In this document: in pieces, positions 1-8,172 of the stretch
How the letters are laid out: each line of letters begins with the position of its first letter
How positions within the stretch are numbered: the stretch's first letter is position 1
From: Paenibacillus sp. FSL H3-0469
GTDB taxonomy: Bacteria; Bacillota; Bacilli; Paenibacillales; Paenibacillaceae
Direction: 5' to 3'
NCBI RefSeq assembly: GCF_038051945.1
Contig: NZ_CP150302.1
Location: 806,001 to 870,000, forward strand
DNA length: 64,000 bases
Translations under genes and position numbers: made by a program
The notes under the pieces: generated by a model
The model's input: the letters and a program-made list of their open reading frames with translations, nothing else
Database searches by the model: none
What the model was told of the DNA's origin: nothing

Positions 1-72
1 ATTTTCAAATATTTCTCATGATTATACCACATCAAAGTTCATCTAAAAGAAGAAGAACAGGCACATTAAAAT

Positions 73-105
73 ATGTCATTAGATGTCATGATTAAGTTTT
101 ATAAT
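73..105 (+). promoter_or_regulatory. Promoter region ahead of the DHFR relic and uvrA-like gene
   Basis: A TATAAT box lies at 100-105. Upstream, the heptamer ATGTCAT occurs twice, at 73-79 and 83-89, in direct orientation one helical turn apart, which could be a regulator site. No good -35 box is seen at the standard distance. The promoter is about 30 bases before the relic start codon and would drive both the relic and the uvrA-like gene. Confidence 0.45.
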
Positions 106-136
106 GATATTAGATTAGAGAGAGGAGCAATAAATC

Positions 137-241
137 ATGAGCAGAAGAATCATATTAGACTTGGCAGTAACCTTGAATGATTTCTCCTCCGGACTTGATC
201 AGCTTATATACCATTGGGATGGTGAGCTTGGTGCACGCTAA
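137..241 (+). pseudogene. Relic of a dihydrofolate reductase/RibD-C-like gene (N-terminal stub)
   Basis: A 34-codon frame with a good GAGAGGAG ribosome site starts at 137 and stops at 239-241. Its first residues read MSRRIILDLAVTLNDF, which closely resembles the opening of bacterial RibD-C/dihydrofolate-reductase-domain proteins (typically RIILDLAVTLDGF). After about 19 residues the resemblance is lost and the frame runs into the start of the uvrA-like gene, which it overlaps by 23 bases. I read it as the leftover 5' end of a gene whose body was deleted, leaving its promoter and ribosome site to serve the downstream gene. It might still act as a short leader peptide for coupled translation. 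Confidence 0.6.
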
Positions 242-2501
242 TGATATTGTCATTAAAGGCGCGAGAGAGAATAATCTGAAAAACGTGAATGTCCGTATCC
301 CGAAACGAAAAATCACGATCTTCACTGGCGTCTCAGGTTCAGGCAAATCTTCGCTGGTCTTCGACACCATCAGTGTCGAAGCTCAGCGGCAGCTTAATGA
401 GACGTTCTCCGCATACATCCGCAACCGGATGCCCAGGTATAGTCAGCCAGACGCCGATCTCATTGAGAACTTGTCTACAGCCGTTGTCATCGATCAGAAA
501 AGACTCGGTGGCAACTCCCGTTCAACGGTTGGCACGATCACGGATATCTATGCGATGCTCCGGCTGCTGTTCTCCAGAATCGGCAAACCGCAGATCGGCA
601 ATTCGCATGTATTCTCCTTTAACGACCCGGCCGGTATGTGCTTGGAGTGCTCCGGAGTGGGACAAGTGGTGCAGTTCGATGTAGAGAACCTGCTTGACAG
701 GTCCAAGTCGCTGAATGATGGCGCGATCCTGTTCCCCGCTTTCAAAGTGGGGGGCTGGTTGTGGAATACCTATGCCCAATCCGGACTGTTCGACAACGAT
801 AAGCAGCTCGCTGACTACACACAGGAAGAAATGGATATCCTCCTGCATGGCAGAGAGAGCAAGATCGTCTACAACACCAAAGGCGGAGCCATCGAATCGG
901 ATTACGAAGGCCTGCTGTCCAAGCTCACACGCCTGTATCTGAAGCGGGACAGCAGCGAGCTGTCCGAAGCCAAACGTGAATCCATTGACCGGTTCTTGTC
1001 CTACAGTGAATGCAGCCTGTGTAAGGGCAGCCGGCTTAATCAGGAAGCCTTAGGCTGCCGGATTAACGGATACAACATCGCAGAGTGTGCGGAAATGGAG
1101 ATTGGCGGGCTTATTCGTATAGTCGAAGCCGTTCAGGACCCCGTTGCCGGGCCCATGAAGGAGGGAATCCTGACCCGGTTGAATCATCTGGTCTCGATCG
1201 GGCTGGAGTATCTCAGTCTGGACCGGCAGACCTCAACGTTGTCGGGCGGGGAGTCGCAACGTATTAAGATGGTACGCCATCTAAGCAGCAGTCTTACCGA
1301 CATGATCTATATTTTTGACGAGCCAAGCGTCGGGCTGCATCCGCGGGATGTTCATCGTCTGAACGGCATGCTGCGCCAGCTCCGGGACAAAGGGAATACG
1401 GTACTTGTTGTTGAACATGACCGCGAGGTGATGGAAATCGCCGATTATATTATTGATGTAGGACCTCATGCAGGTGCCCGTGGGGGTACAATCGTCTATG
1501 ATGGTGACTTTGCAGGCTTACTCCGTGCGGATACGTTAACAGGACGGTACTTGAAGCAAAGTCTGCCCTTAAAGACATCTGTCAGAGTGCCAAAGGGACA
1601 AATGAGCATAGCCTGCACCAGCCTGCACAATCTGAATGAGATAAGCGTTGATATCCCTGTTGGAGTACTGACTGTGGTAACGGGAGTTGCCGGCTCAGGC
1701 AAAAGTACGCTGATAAACGGAGCCTTCCTGCCCTCACATCCGGAAGCCATCGTCATTGATCAGTCGGCTGCGGGCACATCCATCCGCTCTAATCCGGCTA
1801 CCTACACGGGAATAATGGACGATATCCGCCGGCTGTTCGCGACCGCCAACAAGGTAAGCGCTTCCCTGTTCAGCTTCAATTCCAAGGGAGCCTGTGCCAA
1901 CTGTCAGGGTCTAGGCATGATCTACACAGATCTAGCGTTTCTTGAGCCCATACGGACGACTTGTGAAGTGTGTGCGGGCAGACGGTTCAGTGATGAAGTA
2001 TTGGCATACAAGCTGAATGGACAATCTATCAGCGACGTCCTTGCAATGACGGTACGGGAAGCTTCGGAGTTCTTCAGCAAGAAGGAGCTGCTCCGCAAGC
2101 TGCAGACGCTGGAGGATGTAGGGCTTGGATACGTAACGTTAGGCCAGCCCTTGAGCACCTTGTCGGGCGGTGAATGCCAACGTATCAAGCTGGCTGAGGA
2201 GCTTCACAAGGAAGGCAGCCTCTATGTTATGGACGAGCCGACAACCGGACTGCATATGTCCGATATCTCTGGTCTGATGGACATCATGAATCGCCTGGTC
2301 GACGGGGGCAACTCCGTGGTGGTCATCGAACATAATCTGGATGTAATCAAGAGTGCAGACTGGATTATTGACATGGGTCCCGAGGGCGGACACCGGGGTG
2401 GGCACATCGTATTCGAGGGCACACCTGCCCAGCTTGCCGCTGCTGAACATTCTATAACGGGAACGTATCTGCGGAAGGCTTTCCATTCTGATTTATTCTG
2501 A
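219..2501 (+). CDS. Short UvrA paralogue (excinuclease ABC subunit A-like, drug-resistance type)
   Basis: A 760-residue twin-ATPase protein of the UvrA family, shorter than canonical UvrA (about 940). Module 1 has Walker A GVSGSGKSS near residue 37, zinc-type CxxC clusters (CLEC, CSLC), signature LSGGESQ near 340 and Walker B DEPSVGLHP. Module 2 has GVAGSGKST near 488, CANC/CEVC cysteines, LSGGECQ near 647 and DEPTTGLH. The compact length suggests loss of the UvrB-binding and insertion domains, as in UvrA2/DrrC-type proteins, which can protect against DNA-binding drugs or help with lesion recognition. Role in resistance is inference. ATG 219 is chosen because homology starts just after it, although it lacks its own clear ribosome site and overlaps the DHFR relic. 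Its 3' end overlaps the convergent gene by 50 bases. Confidence 0.88.
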   Translation: MVSLVHANDIVIKGARENNLKNVNVRIPKRKITIFTGVSGSGKSSLVFDTISVEAQRQLNETFSAYIRNRMPRYSQPDADLIENLSTAVVIDQKRLGGNSRSTVGTITDIYAMLRLLFSRIGKPQIGNSHVFSFNDPAGMCLECSGVGQVVQFDVENLLDRSKSLNDGAILFPAFKVGGWLWNTYAQSGLFDNDKQLADYTQEEMDILLHGRESKIVYNTKGGAIESDYEGLLSKLTRLYLKRDSSELSEAKRESIDRFLSYSECSLCKGSRLNQEALGCRINGYNIAECAEMEIGGLIRIVEAVQDPVAGPMKEGILTRLNHLVSIGLEYLSLDRQTSTLSGGESQRIKMVRHLSSSLTDMIYIFDEPSVGLHPRDVHRLNGMLRQLRDKGNTVLVVEHDREVMEIADYIIDVGPHAGARGGTIVYDGDFAGLLRADTLTGRYLKQSLPLKTSVRVPKGQMSIACTSLHNLNEISVDIPVGVLTVVTGVAGSGKSTLINGAFLPSHPEAIVIDQSAAGTSIRSNPATYTGIMDDIRRLFATANKVSASLFSFNSKGACANCQGLGMIYTDLAFLEPIRTTCEVCAGRRFSDEVLAYKLNGQSISDVLAMTVREASEFFSKKELLRKLQTLEDVGLGYVTLGQPLSTLSGGECQRIKLAEELHKEGSLYVMDEPTTGLHMSDISGLMDIMNRLVDGGNSVVVIEHNLDVIKSADWIIDMGPEGGHRGGHIVFEGTPAQLAAAEHSITGTYLRKAFHSDLF

Positions 2502-3105
2502 TAATGATCTCAGGAATAACTAGCAGCAGCGCTATTGAGCCATACACACCGATGGTGTAGCTAATAGGGTAACCGTACCCGATTCCCTGATGAAACAGGG
2601 AGGTAATGAGATGGATCAACATGTTCGTGAAGCAAAAAGCGTAACTGCGAATCATCCAGTGGCGGTGTTGGCTGATTCTTTTCCTCTTAATTTGAACGAG
2701 CGCCGTAATGGTGATCACCAGCCAGAGCAGATTCAGCAAATTGAATCCTATACTGCTTATTCTGCCGCCTGTTGCGTAAGGGGCCATATATCCGGAAGTT
2801 AGCACGACCAGCAGAACGGAGATGATGTATACATAGCCGTTGATGCGATGCAGCCTGCGGCTTTTTTTTAATATCCGATTCGAAAAGTTAATCAACCCCG
2901 ATGCCATAGCCACACAAGCGAATGCAACATGAACATACATGACATTCAGCCAAACCGGGAGATTGAGTTCGCGCTTCAGCCCGGTCTTATGGCTTAAAAA
3001 TCCCGAAGCCCCTGGATCGATCCAATAGTTTTTCACCAAGGTGTGTAGTATAAATAGAATGCTGACACAAGCCAGCAATAGATATAACGATTTGCTTTTC
3101 TTCAT
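2452..3105 (-). CDS. DUF2306-type multi-pass membrane protein
   Basis: A 217-residue integral membrane protein with about six hydrophobic helices. It matches the DUF2306 pattern (YozB-like predicted membrane proteins), with conserved histidines in the HRINGYVY and SQHRHWMIRSYA segments that could bind heme or metal in this group. The start has an AGGGAG ribosome site. It lies 19 bases downstream of the DJ-1 fusion gene on the same strand, so the two probably form one operon. Its tail overlaps the uvrA-like gene on the other strand by 50 bases. Function is not known for the family. Confidence 0.75.
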   Translation of the reverse strand: MKKSKSLYLLLACVSILFILHTLVKNYWIDPGASGFLSHKTGLKRELNLPVWLNVMYVHVAFACVAMASGLINFSNRILKKSRRLHRINGYVYIISVLLVVLTSGYMAPYATGGRISSIGFNLLNLLWLVITITALVQIKRKRISQHRHWMIRSYAFCFTNMLIHLITSLFHQGIGYGYPISYTIGVYGSIALLLVIPEIIIRINQNGKPSADTFPL

Positions 3106-3124
3106 CCGTTCGCAACTCCCTAAG

Positions 3125-4165
3125 CTAGGAAATTCGATTTCCTGTTAATTTGGATGCAGGCAGAAGACCCGCTTTTGCAATACCAAGGATTTGATCTCCA
3201 TTGACACCAACTTCAAATTTGAGATTCAAGCGCATCGGTTTGGTAATTCGCAGTGACCAGCTCAGCTTGTTATCTTGGAGCACCGGGTTCATAAACTCGC
3301 TGGTCTCATCTCCTTGCGTCGCCGTGCCGTAGATCTTATTGTTTCTTGTGGAGATGGAGAGCTTGACCCCCAGCTTCCCGATGGGCGTAGCGAGCGTAGT
3401 ATCCCAATTTCCATCAAAAAGCGATGGCCGCGTGTTATTGCTATGTAGCGTGCCGGACGCGGGGTTCATCGCTGTTTTGTTCACCGTGGTGCTTAGTTCA
3501 TCGCTTGCCGGTGAGTTATTTACGCTTGGATTTATGCCGGTATCCTTCCAAACTGTGCCTCTACGTTCATACTCGAATAATTGTTCAACCGCGTGCGCGA
3601 TACGGGGCCCAAGCTCCCGTTCCACCAGATATAGCGCTACATCCAGTCCTGAAGTTACGCCGCCGCCGGTCACCAGATTGCCGTCGTCCACAACGCGAGC
3701 CGGGACGGGAACTGCACCCGTTGCACCAAGTAAGTCCATGCCCAGATGATTCGTTACCGCCGGTCTGCCTTCCAGAAGGCCGCCCATGGCAAGCACCAGT
3801 GAACCGCCGCAGACGGTAGCGATTATCCTGTCGTCGTGCTGGAGAGCCTGCCCGATCATGCCGGTCAATTCGGTCTCCATGGCCCGGCGCAGAAGAACCG
3901 GAACCGAATCGGGCCCATCCCCCTCGGTATCCCCGGACGCGCCAGGTACGAGAATGATGCCCGCCCGTTCCGGGTCCAGTCTGCTGCTGGCTTCAATCCT
4001 CAACCCGTTAATGCCGCTAGGCACAGATCTCGGTCGCTCGGCGGTGACCAATTCTACATGTAACGAATTCTCAGCATACATAGCGGCAGCACAGAAGACC
4101 TCGTAAGGGGCTATCGCATCCAGAAGGTCGAAGCCGTCAAACAGCACAATTTGAACATTGAGCAT
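3125..4165 (-). CDS. DJ-1/PfpI-family protein fused to a C-terminal small beta domain
   Basis: 346 residues in three parts. Residues 1-200 are a DJ-1/PfpI (GATase1-like) domain: VQIVLFDGFDLLD at the N-terminus, VPGASGD, and the nucleophile elbow ATVCGGS with Cys119. Unlike GlxA/AraC regulators there is no HTH domain. Residues about 209-248 are a polar Asn/Ser/Thr-rich linker. Residues 250-346 form a separate domain (FDGNWDTTLATPIGK, KPMRLNLKFEVGVNGD) of a kind also met as a stand-alone small protein of unknown role. The start has an AAGGAGGA site 7 bases upstream. It heads a likely operon with the DUF2306 gene and is divergent from the response regulator at 4343. Confidence 0.78.
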   Translation of the reverse strand: MLNVQIVLFDGFDLLDAIAPYEVFCAAAMYAENSLHVELVTAERPRSVPSGINGLRIEASSRLDPERAGIILVPGASGDTEGDGPDSVPVLLRRAMETELTGMIGQALQHDDRIIATVCGGSLVLAMGGLLEGRPAVTNHLGMDLLGATGAVPVPARVVDDGNLVTGGGVTSGLDVALYLVERELGPRIAHAVEQLFEYERRGTVWKDTGINPSVNNSPASDELSTTVNKTAMNPASGTLHSNNTRPSLFDGNWDTTLATPIGKLGVKLSISTRNNKIYGTATQGDETSEFMNPVLQDNKLSWSLRITKPMRLNLKFEVGVNGDQILGIAKAGLLPASKLTGNRIS

Positions 4166-4342
4166 CTATAAATCCTCCTTGACTATAATTTCACTATTGG
4201 CCATAGCAAAGCATACCAAACGAATATCTCAAACAAAGCTGCAGAAAGGTCACAAAAGTATAAACAAATCATCACAATCCATAAGCACACGTTAGTTCCA
4301 GCCGAAAAAATGATAAACTATGAAAGCAAAGGTGGGATAAAC

Positions 4343-5029
4343 GTGAGCGGATCAAAGACGATTCTGGTGGTAGACGATGACCCGGATATTGTTGAATTAT
4401 TAAGAGACTTTCTGGAGAATGACAACTTTCAAGTGATAACCGCTTGCGGAACCGATCAGGCGTGGGACATTTTTAAGGAAAACCCGGTGCATGGTATCGT
4501 TCTTGACATTATGATGCCGGGACAAAATGGATTTGAGTTTTGCCGCCGGATTCGTGGGGAGAGCCAGGTTCCGATCCTGTTCCTGAGTGCCCGCAGCGAT
4601 GATGTGGATAAGATTCGTGGTCTGACGCTCGGAGGCGATGATTACATCGTCAAAACGGCTTCGCCGGGAGAGATCGTAGCCAGAGTGAAAGCCGTATTAC
4701 GGCGTTCCGCTTCCCCGCAGCCATTGGACGACAGAGTCCTGGATTACGGACGCATCCGGTTAAACCTGTCCACAAGAGAAGTAGAAGTGGATGGAAATAT
4801 TGTCGCGCTCACACCCAAGGAATATGAATTGCTGCGTTTTTTTGCCGAACACCCGAGACATGTATTTTCCTATGAACAATTACTGGCGAATTTCTGGAAC
4901 GGGGTCGGCGACCGGCATACCATTCGGGTCCATCTTAGCCGGCTGCGTGAGAAAATCGAAGCAGATCCGAACCAGCCTCTATTCCTGGTCAACGTATGGG
5001 GCGTAGGTTATCGATTTGAGGGAGGGTAA
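4343..5029 (+). CDS. OmpR/PhoB-family response regulator
   Basis: 228 residues: receiver domain (acidic DDD at 11-13, phospho-acceptor Asp55 in VLDIMMPG, Lys104) and a C-terminal winged-helix DNA-binding domain (LTPKEYELLRFFAEHP, RVHLSRLREKIE, WGVGYRFE). The GTG start at 4343 is preferred over an ATG at 4310 because AAAGGTGGG lies upstream at the right distance and homology starts right after it. The normally invariant Lys-Pro pair is Lys104-Thr105 here, so the conserved cis-proline is lost, which may alter the switch. It lies one base upstream of its partner kinase. The target genes are not evident; the divergent DJ-1/DUF2306 operon is one possibility. Confidence 0.9.
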   Translation: MSGSKTILVVDDDPDIVELLRDFLENDNFQVITACGTDQAWDIFKENPVHGIVLDIMMPGQNGFEFCRRIRGESQVPILFLSARSDDVDKIRGLTLGGDDYIVKTASPGEIVARVKAVLRRSASPQPLDDRVLDYGRIRLNLSTREVEVDGNIVALTPKEYELLRFFAEHPRHVFSYEQLLANFWNGVGDRHTIRVHLSRLREKIEADPNQPLFLVNVWGVGYRFEGG

Positions 5030-5030
5030 T

Positions 5031-6368
5031 ATGAGGTCAATCCGCATTCGGACGTTTACTATGCTGTGCTTCTGTTTTATCCTCATGTTGCCGTGGATCT
5101 TCTATGTGATTGCCCACTTTATGGAAACTAAGACACTCAGCTTCGAGCAAGGCCGGCTGCCGAGCGAGTCCCTGCAGCGCAATATATCTGAAATAACGCA
5201 ACGAATTGAACAGGGCACAGACCAATGGACGGATCGGGATTGGCAAAACCAATTGTATCCCGCGCTGGATGAAGCAAACATGGATGTGCTTATTCAATCT
5301 GCAGCAGGACAGGACATTTATCGTTCCAATCCCGAGCGGCATGGCTCCAAGCGGTCAACCGAGCGTTTCTCCGTCATCGAGGAGGGTCAATTGCTGGGAA
5401 GGGTTATTCTGTACTACCCTCAATCCAATCCAATTCAAGTGATGGCGGCTTTTGCCGGACTGCTGCTTGCGCTCTTTGTTGTCGGAATGGAAATGAGGCG
5501 ATTCGTGCTCAAACCACTAGAGAAGCTGGGCAATGCAGCAAGACAAATGGCAACAGGGGATTGGGAGGTTCGGTTACCCATATCCAGAGTCACCGAAATC
5601 GCTGAAGTCCGCGATGGCTTCGAGGCTATGGTCAAGGGAATGGAGCAGTCCTACCGAATACAGGCTGAACTGGAAGAGGAGCGCCGGTTCGTCATCGCGG
5701 CTGTTGCGCATGATTTACGGACCCCGTTGTTCGCTTTGCGCGGCTACCTGGATGGTCTGGAGCAGGGGATCGCACAAACTCCCGAGAAAATGGCACAATA
5801 CGTGGCGGTTTGCAAGGATAAATCCGCTCAATTGGACCGTTTGGTAGAGGATCTGTTCACCTTCACCAAAATGGAGTATATGGAGCCGGAGCTAAACACG
5901 GAAACGGTTCATTTGAACCGGGTAATCCGCAATTCGTTAGACAGTCTGAGCCCTCAGGCCAGGCGGAGAGGAATATCCATCGCATTCCATGAAACAGATG
6001 GCTGCACCATCCGCGGAGATATACATTTATTAGAGCGGGCCATGAACAATCTTCTGGATAATGCCGTAAGACACACAGCGGCGGGCGGGGATATCGAGAT
6101 CCAATGTAACCAAGCAGGGGATAGGGTCATGTTTAAGATACGCGATACCGGGCAGGGCTTCACTGCGGAAGAACTTGAGCGTGTTTTTGAACCCCTATAC
6201 CGAGGGGAAGCATCCAGAAGCCGTTCAACCGGCGGCAGCGGATTAGGCTTAACCATTTCACAAAGGATTATCAGGCAGCACGGAGGCGGACTTGCCGCAA
6301 GCAATCATCCGGAAGGCGGAGCAATGCTTGAAGGATGGTTACCTGCAGCAGCGTTCAAGCAACAATAA
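5031..6368 (+). CDS. Sensor histidine kinase (HisKA type)
   Basis: 445 residues. There is a transmembrane helix at about 8-30, a short extracytoplasmic sensor region of about 100 residues, a second helix near 135-160, and a HAMP linker. The dimerization/phospho-acceptor box is AVAHDLRTPLFALRGY, with His near 226. The ATPase domain has an N-box (NNLLDNAVRH), G1 DTGQGF, an F-box (VFEPLYRGE) and G2 GGSGLGL. ATG 5031 has GGAGGG directly upstream and follows the regulator's stop by one base, so the pair is translated together. The stimulus is unknown. The small sensor loop fits envelope-stress or peptide-sensing kinases, but that is only a guess. Confidence 0.88.
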   Translation: MRSIRIRTFTMLCFCFILMLPWIFYVIAHFMETKTLSFEQGRLPSESLQRNISEITQRIEQGTDQWTDRDWQNQLYPALDEANMDVLIQSAAGQDIYRSNPERHGSKRSTERFSVIEEGQLLGRVILYYPQSNPIQVMAAFAGLLLALFVVGMEMRRFVLKPLEKLGNAARQMATGDWEVRLPISRVTEIAEVRDGFEAMVKGMEQSYRIQAELEEERRFVIAAVAHDLRTPLFALRGYLDGLEQGIAQTPEKMAQYVAVCKDKSAQLDRLVEDLFTFTKMEYMEPELNTETVHLNRVIRNSLDSLSPQARRRGISIAFHETDGCTIRGDIHLLERAMNNLLDNAVRHTAAGGDIEIQCNQAGDRVMFKIRDTGQGFTAEELERVFEPLYRGEASRSRSTGGSGLGLTISQRIIRQHGGGLAASNHPEGGAMLEGWLPAAAFKQQ

Positions 6369-6482
6369 TCGTTAACACAGGCCTTACACTTCGCAATGCA
6401 ACAGTCTGTATAATGGGTGATATGAAATCTCTAGGTAGTTGTATGAATCATCCGTACCGACCTTGCTAAGGAGTGAAATCGC

Positions 6483-7490
6483 ATGAGCGCAAGAATTAAA
6501 GATGTAGCTGAACGGGCCGGTGTATCTGTTACTAGTGTGTCCCGGGTTCTGAATAGTGAGAAATATATTAGCCAGAAGATTCTGGATAAGGTGAATCAGG
6601 CGATCAAGGAATTGAACTACACCCCAAGCCAGATTGCCCGCAGTTTAAAAAAGCAGAAAACGGATACCATTGGTGTCATCGTTCCCGATCTGACAAATTA
6701 TTTCTGCTCAACAATATTAAGCATTATTGAAGAGAGTGCCAGTGAGTATGGCTATAATCTGATCGTCTGCAATATTGCCGAGAATCTGGATAAGGAATTG
6801 AAGTATCTGCACGCCCTGCAGGAGATGAGGGTAGACGGGATCATCATCATGCACCAAAAGTTTGACGAACGGATCCTGTCTTTTATAGAATGCGCCGCTA
6901 TGCCAATCTTATTTTCTTGTGTCCGCTCTCCGCTGCAGGGCAGGTTCTCTGTGCTAATTAATGACTATCAGGCGGCGCTGGATGCCACGGAATATCTCAT
7001 CGGATTAGGCCATCGCCGGATTGCCTTCCTGGGCGGAGATCTGGAGGATATAACGGCTGGCTACAGCCGGTATCAAGGATATTTGGATGCGCTGAGCAAA
7101 TCCGCTATTCCGCTTAATCCCGATTTTATCAGGTTCGGCAACTATAAGCAGGAGAGCGGACGATTAATGATGCAGGAGCTGTTAGAGCAGCAAGAGCGGC
7201 CTACTGTTGTTTTTGCCGTCAGTGACGATATGGCAGTAGGCGCGATGAACTGTATCCTTGATTACGGGCTTCGCATTCCTGAAGATATCTCTGTCATGGG
7301 ATTTGACGACAGTCTCTTCGCCGAAGCCGTGAGGCCCATGCTTACTTCAATGCAGCAGCCTGTCCGGGAGCTCGGAAGAACTTCACTTGAATATCTGCAC
7401 AATTTAATTCAAAACGGGAGTGAACCTGACTGTAAAGAAGTATACCTGCCGCACCGGATCATGGAGCGGGCCAGTTGCCGCAGAATATAA
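6483..7490 (+). CDS. LacI-family transcriptional regulator
   Basis: 335 residues: N-terminal LacI HTH (IKDVAERAGVSVTSVSRVLN), hinge (ELNYTPSQIARSLKKQKT) and a periplasmic-binding-protein-like effector domain (TIGVIVPDLTNYF, GLGHRRIAFLGG, FAVSDDMAVGAMN, ISVMGFDDS). A TATAAT box lies at 6409-6414 and the gene has an AAGGAG site. It ends in a terminator and is followed by an operon with PHP, GDPD-like and sugar-ABC genes, whose upstream region has a perfect GGTATCGATACC palindrome of LacI-family type. The likely role is substrate-responsive control of that operon. The effector is unknown. Confidence 0.92.
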   Translation: MSARIKDVAERAGVSVTSVSRVLNSEKYISQKILDKVNQAIKELNYTPSQIARSLKKQKTDTIGVIVPDLTNYFCSTILSIIEESASEYGYNLIVCNIAENLDKELKYLHALQEMRVDGIIIMHQKFDERILSFIECAAMPILFSCVRSPLQGRFSVLINDYQAALDATEYLIGLGHRRIAFLGGDLEDITAGYSRYQGYLDALSKSAIPLNPDFIRFGNYKQESGRLMMQELLEQQERPTVVFAVSDDMAVGAMNCILDYGLRIPEDISVMGFDDSLFAEAVRPMLTSMQQPVRELGRTSLEYLHNLIQNGSEPDCKEVYLPHRIMERASCRRI

Positions 7491-7521
7491 TCTGAAACCA
7501 ATGTATAAGCTCATCGAAGCT

Positions 7522-7551
7522 AAAGCCCCACTTTGTGGGGTTATTTTTTTT
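7522..7551 (+). terminator. Rho-independent terminator after lacI-type gene
   Basis: A CCCCAC/GTGGGG stem with a three-base loop is followed by an eight-T run. It separates the regulator from the operon it is thought to control. Confidence 0.85.
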
Positions 7552-7655
7552 GTAAATTATCAATTAAGCCCCCAACATACTTTTAATATAAATAGGCTGG
7601 AAAGAAGGATTTCTATTAACAAGCAGTGAGTATGCTAGTGAAAGATTAATTTTCA

Positions 7656-7667
7656 GGTATCGATACC
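7656..7667. promoter_or_regulatory. Candidate LacI-family operator
   Basis: GGTATCGATACC is a perfect 12-base palindrome with the central CG typical of LacI/GalR-family operators. It lies 35 bases before the first gene of the PHP/GDPD/ABC operon and just downstream of the LacI-type gene. Assignment to that regulator is inference. Confidence 0.6.
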
Positions 7668-7701
7668 ATATAGGTGATTAAAGGGGAAAGAGGTACAGGC
7701 T

Positions 7702-8172
7702 ATGCATAAAGATATCATTTGGGTTCAGGGAAAAATCACGCCGAGCAGCTCTAAAACGCATATTGCATACCAGTTTCATTTGGAGCATTCTATGACTTCC
7801 TTGGAGATTGACTTCGGTTATGCCCCCAAACAATTCTTGGATCGGGAAGCATCGAAGCCGTTGATATTAGAGGCGATTGAGAGATACTCCGAACCGGCTT
7901 CGGCCGAACTGCATAAGAGACAGTGGGAGAATTACTACCCCCTGCAGAATCTGCTGACCTTATCGCTGGACAGCCCCTCGGGCTTCCGCGGTTCTGCACA
8001 CCGGCATGCTCCAGAGCAGAAGCATATCATCTGCCCGGATTGGAGCAAGACTTCTCCCGGCTTCATCGCCGGAGATGTTCCCGCTGGCGTATGGAAGGTA
8101 ACCGTCAGTGTACATTGCGTGGTTACACCGGATTGCAGCTATGAATTAACCGTGAGGGGGACCGGCAGATGA
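7702..8172 (+). CDS. Uncharacterised protein, possible beta-sandwich partner of the PHP phosphoesterase
   Basis: 156 residues, no signal peptide and no membrane helix. I recognise no named family. It has alternating hydrophobic strands (THIAYQFHLEH, SLEIDFGYAP, WKVTVSVHCVV) and aromatic turns that suggest a beta-sandwich. Its stop overlaps the start of the PHP gene by four bases (ATGA), so the two are translationally coupled. CehA-type PHP phosphoesterases can carry an N-terminal beta domain of about this size, so this may be that domain as a separate polypeptide; this is inference. The start has a GGGGAAAGAGG ribosome site. Confidence 0.7.
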   Translation: MHKDIIWVQGKITPSSSKTHIAYQFHLEHSMTSLEIDFGYAPKQFLDREASKPLILEAIERYSEPASAELHKRQWENYYPLQNLLTLSLDSPSGFRGSAHRHAPEQKHIICPDWSKTSPGFIAGDVPAGVWKVTVSVHCVVTPDCSYELTVRGTGR

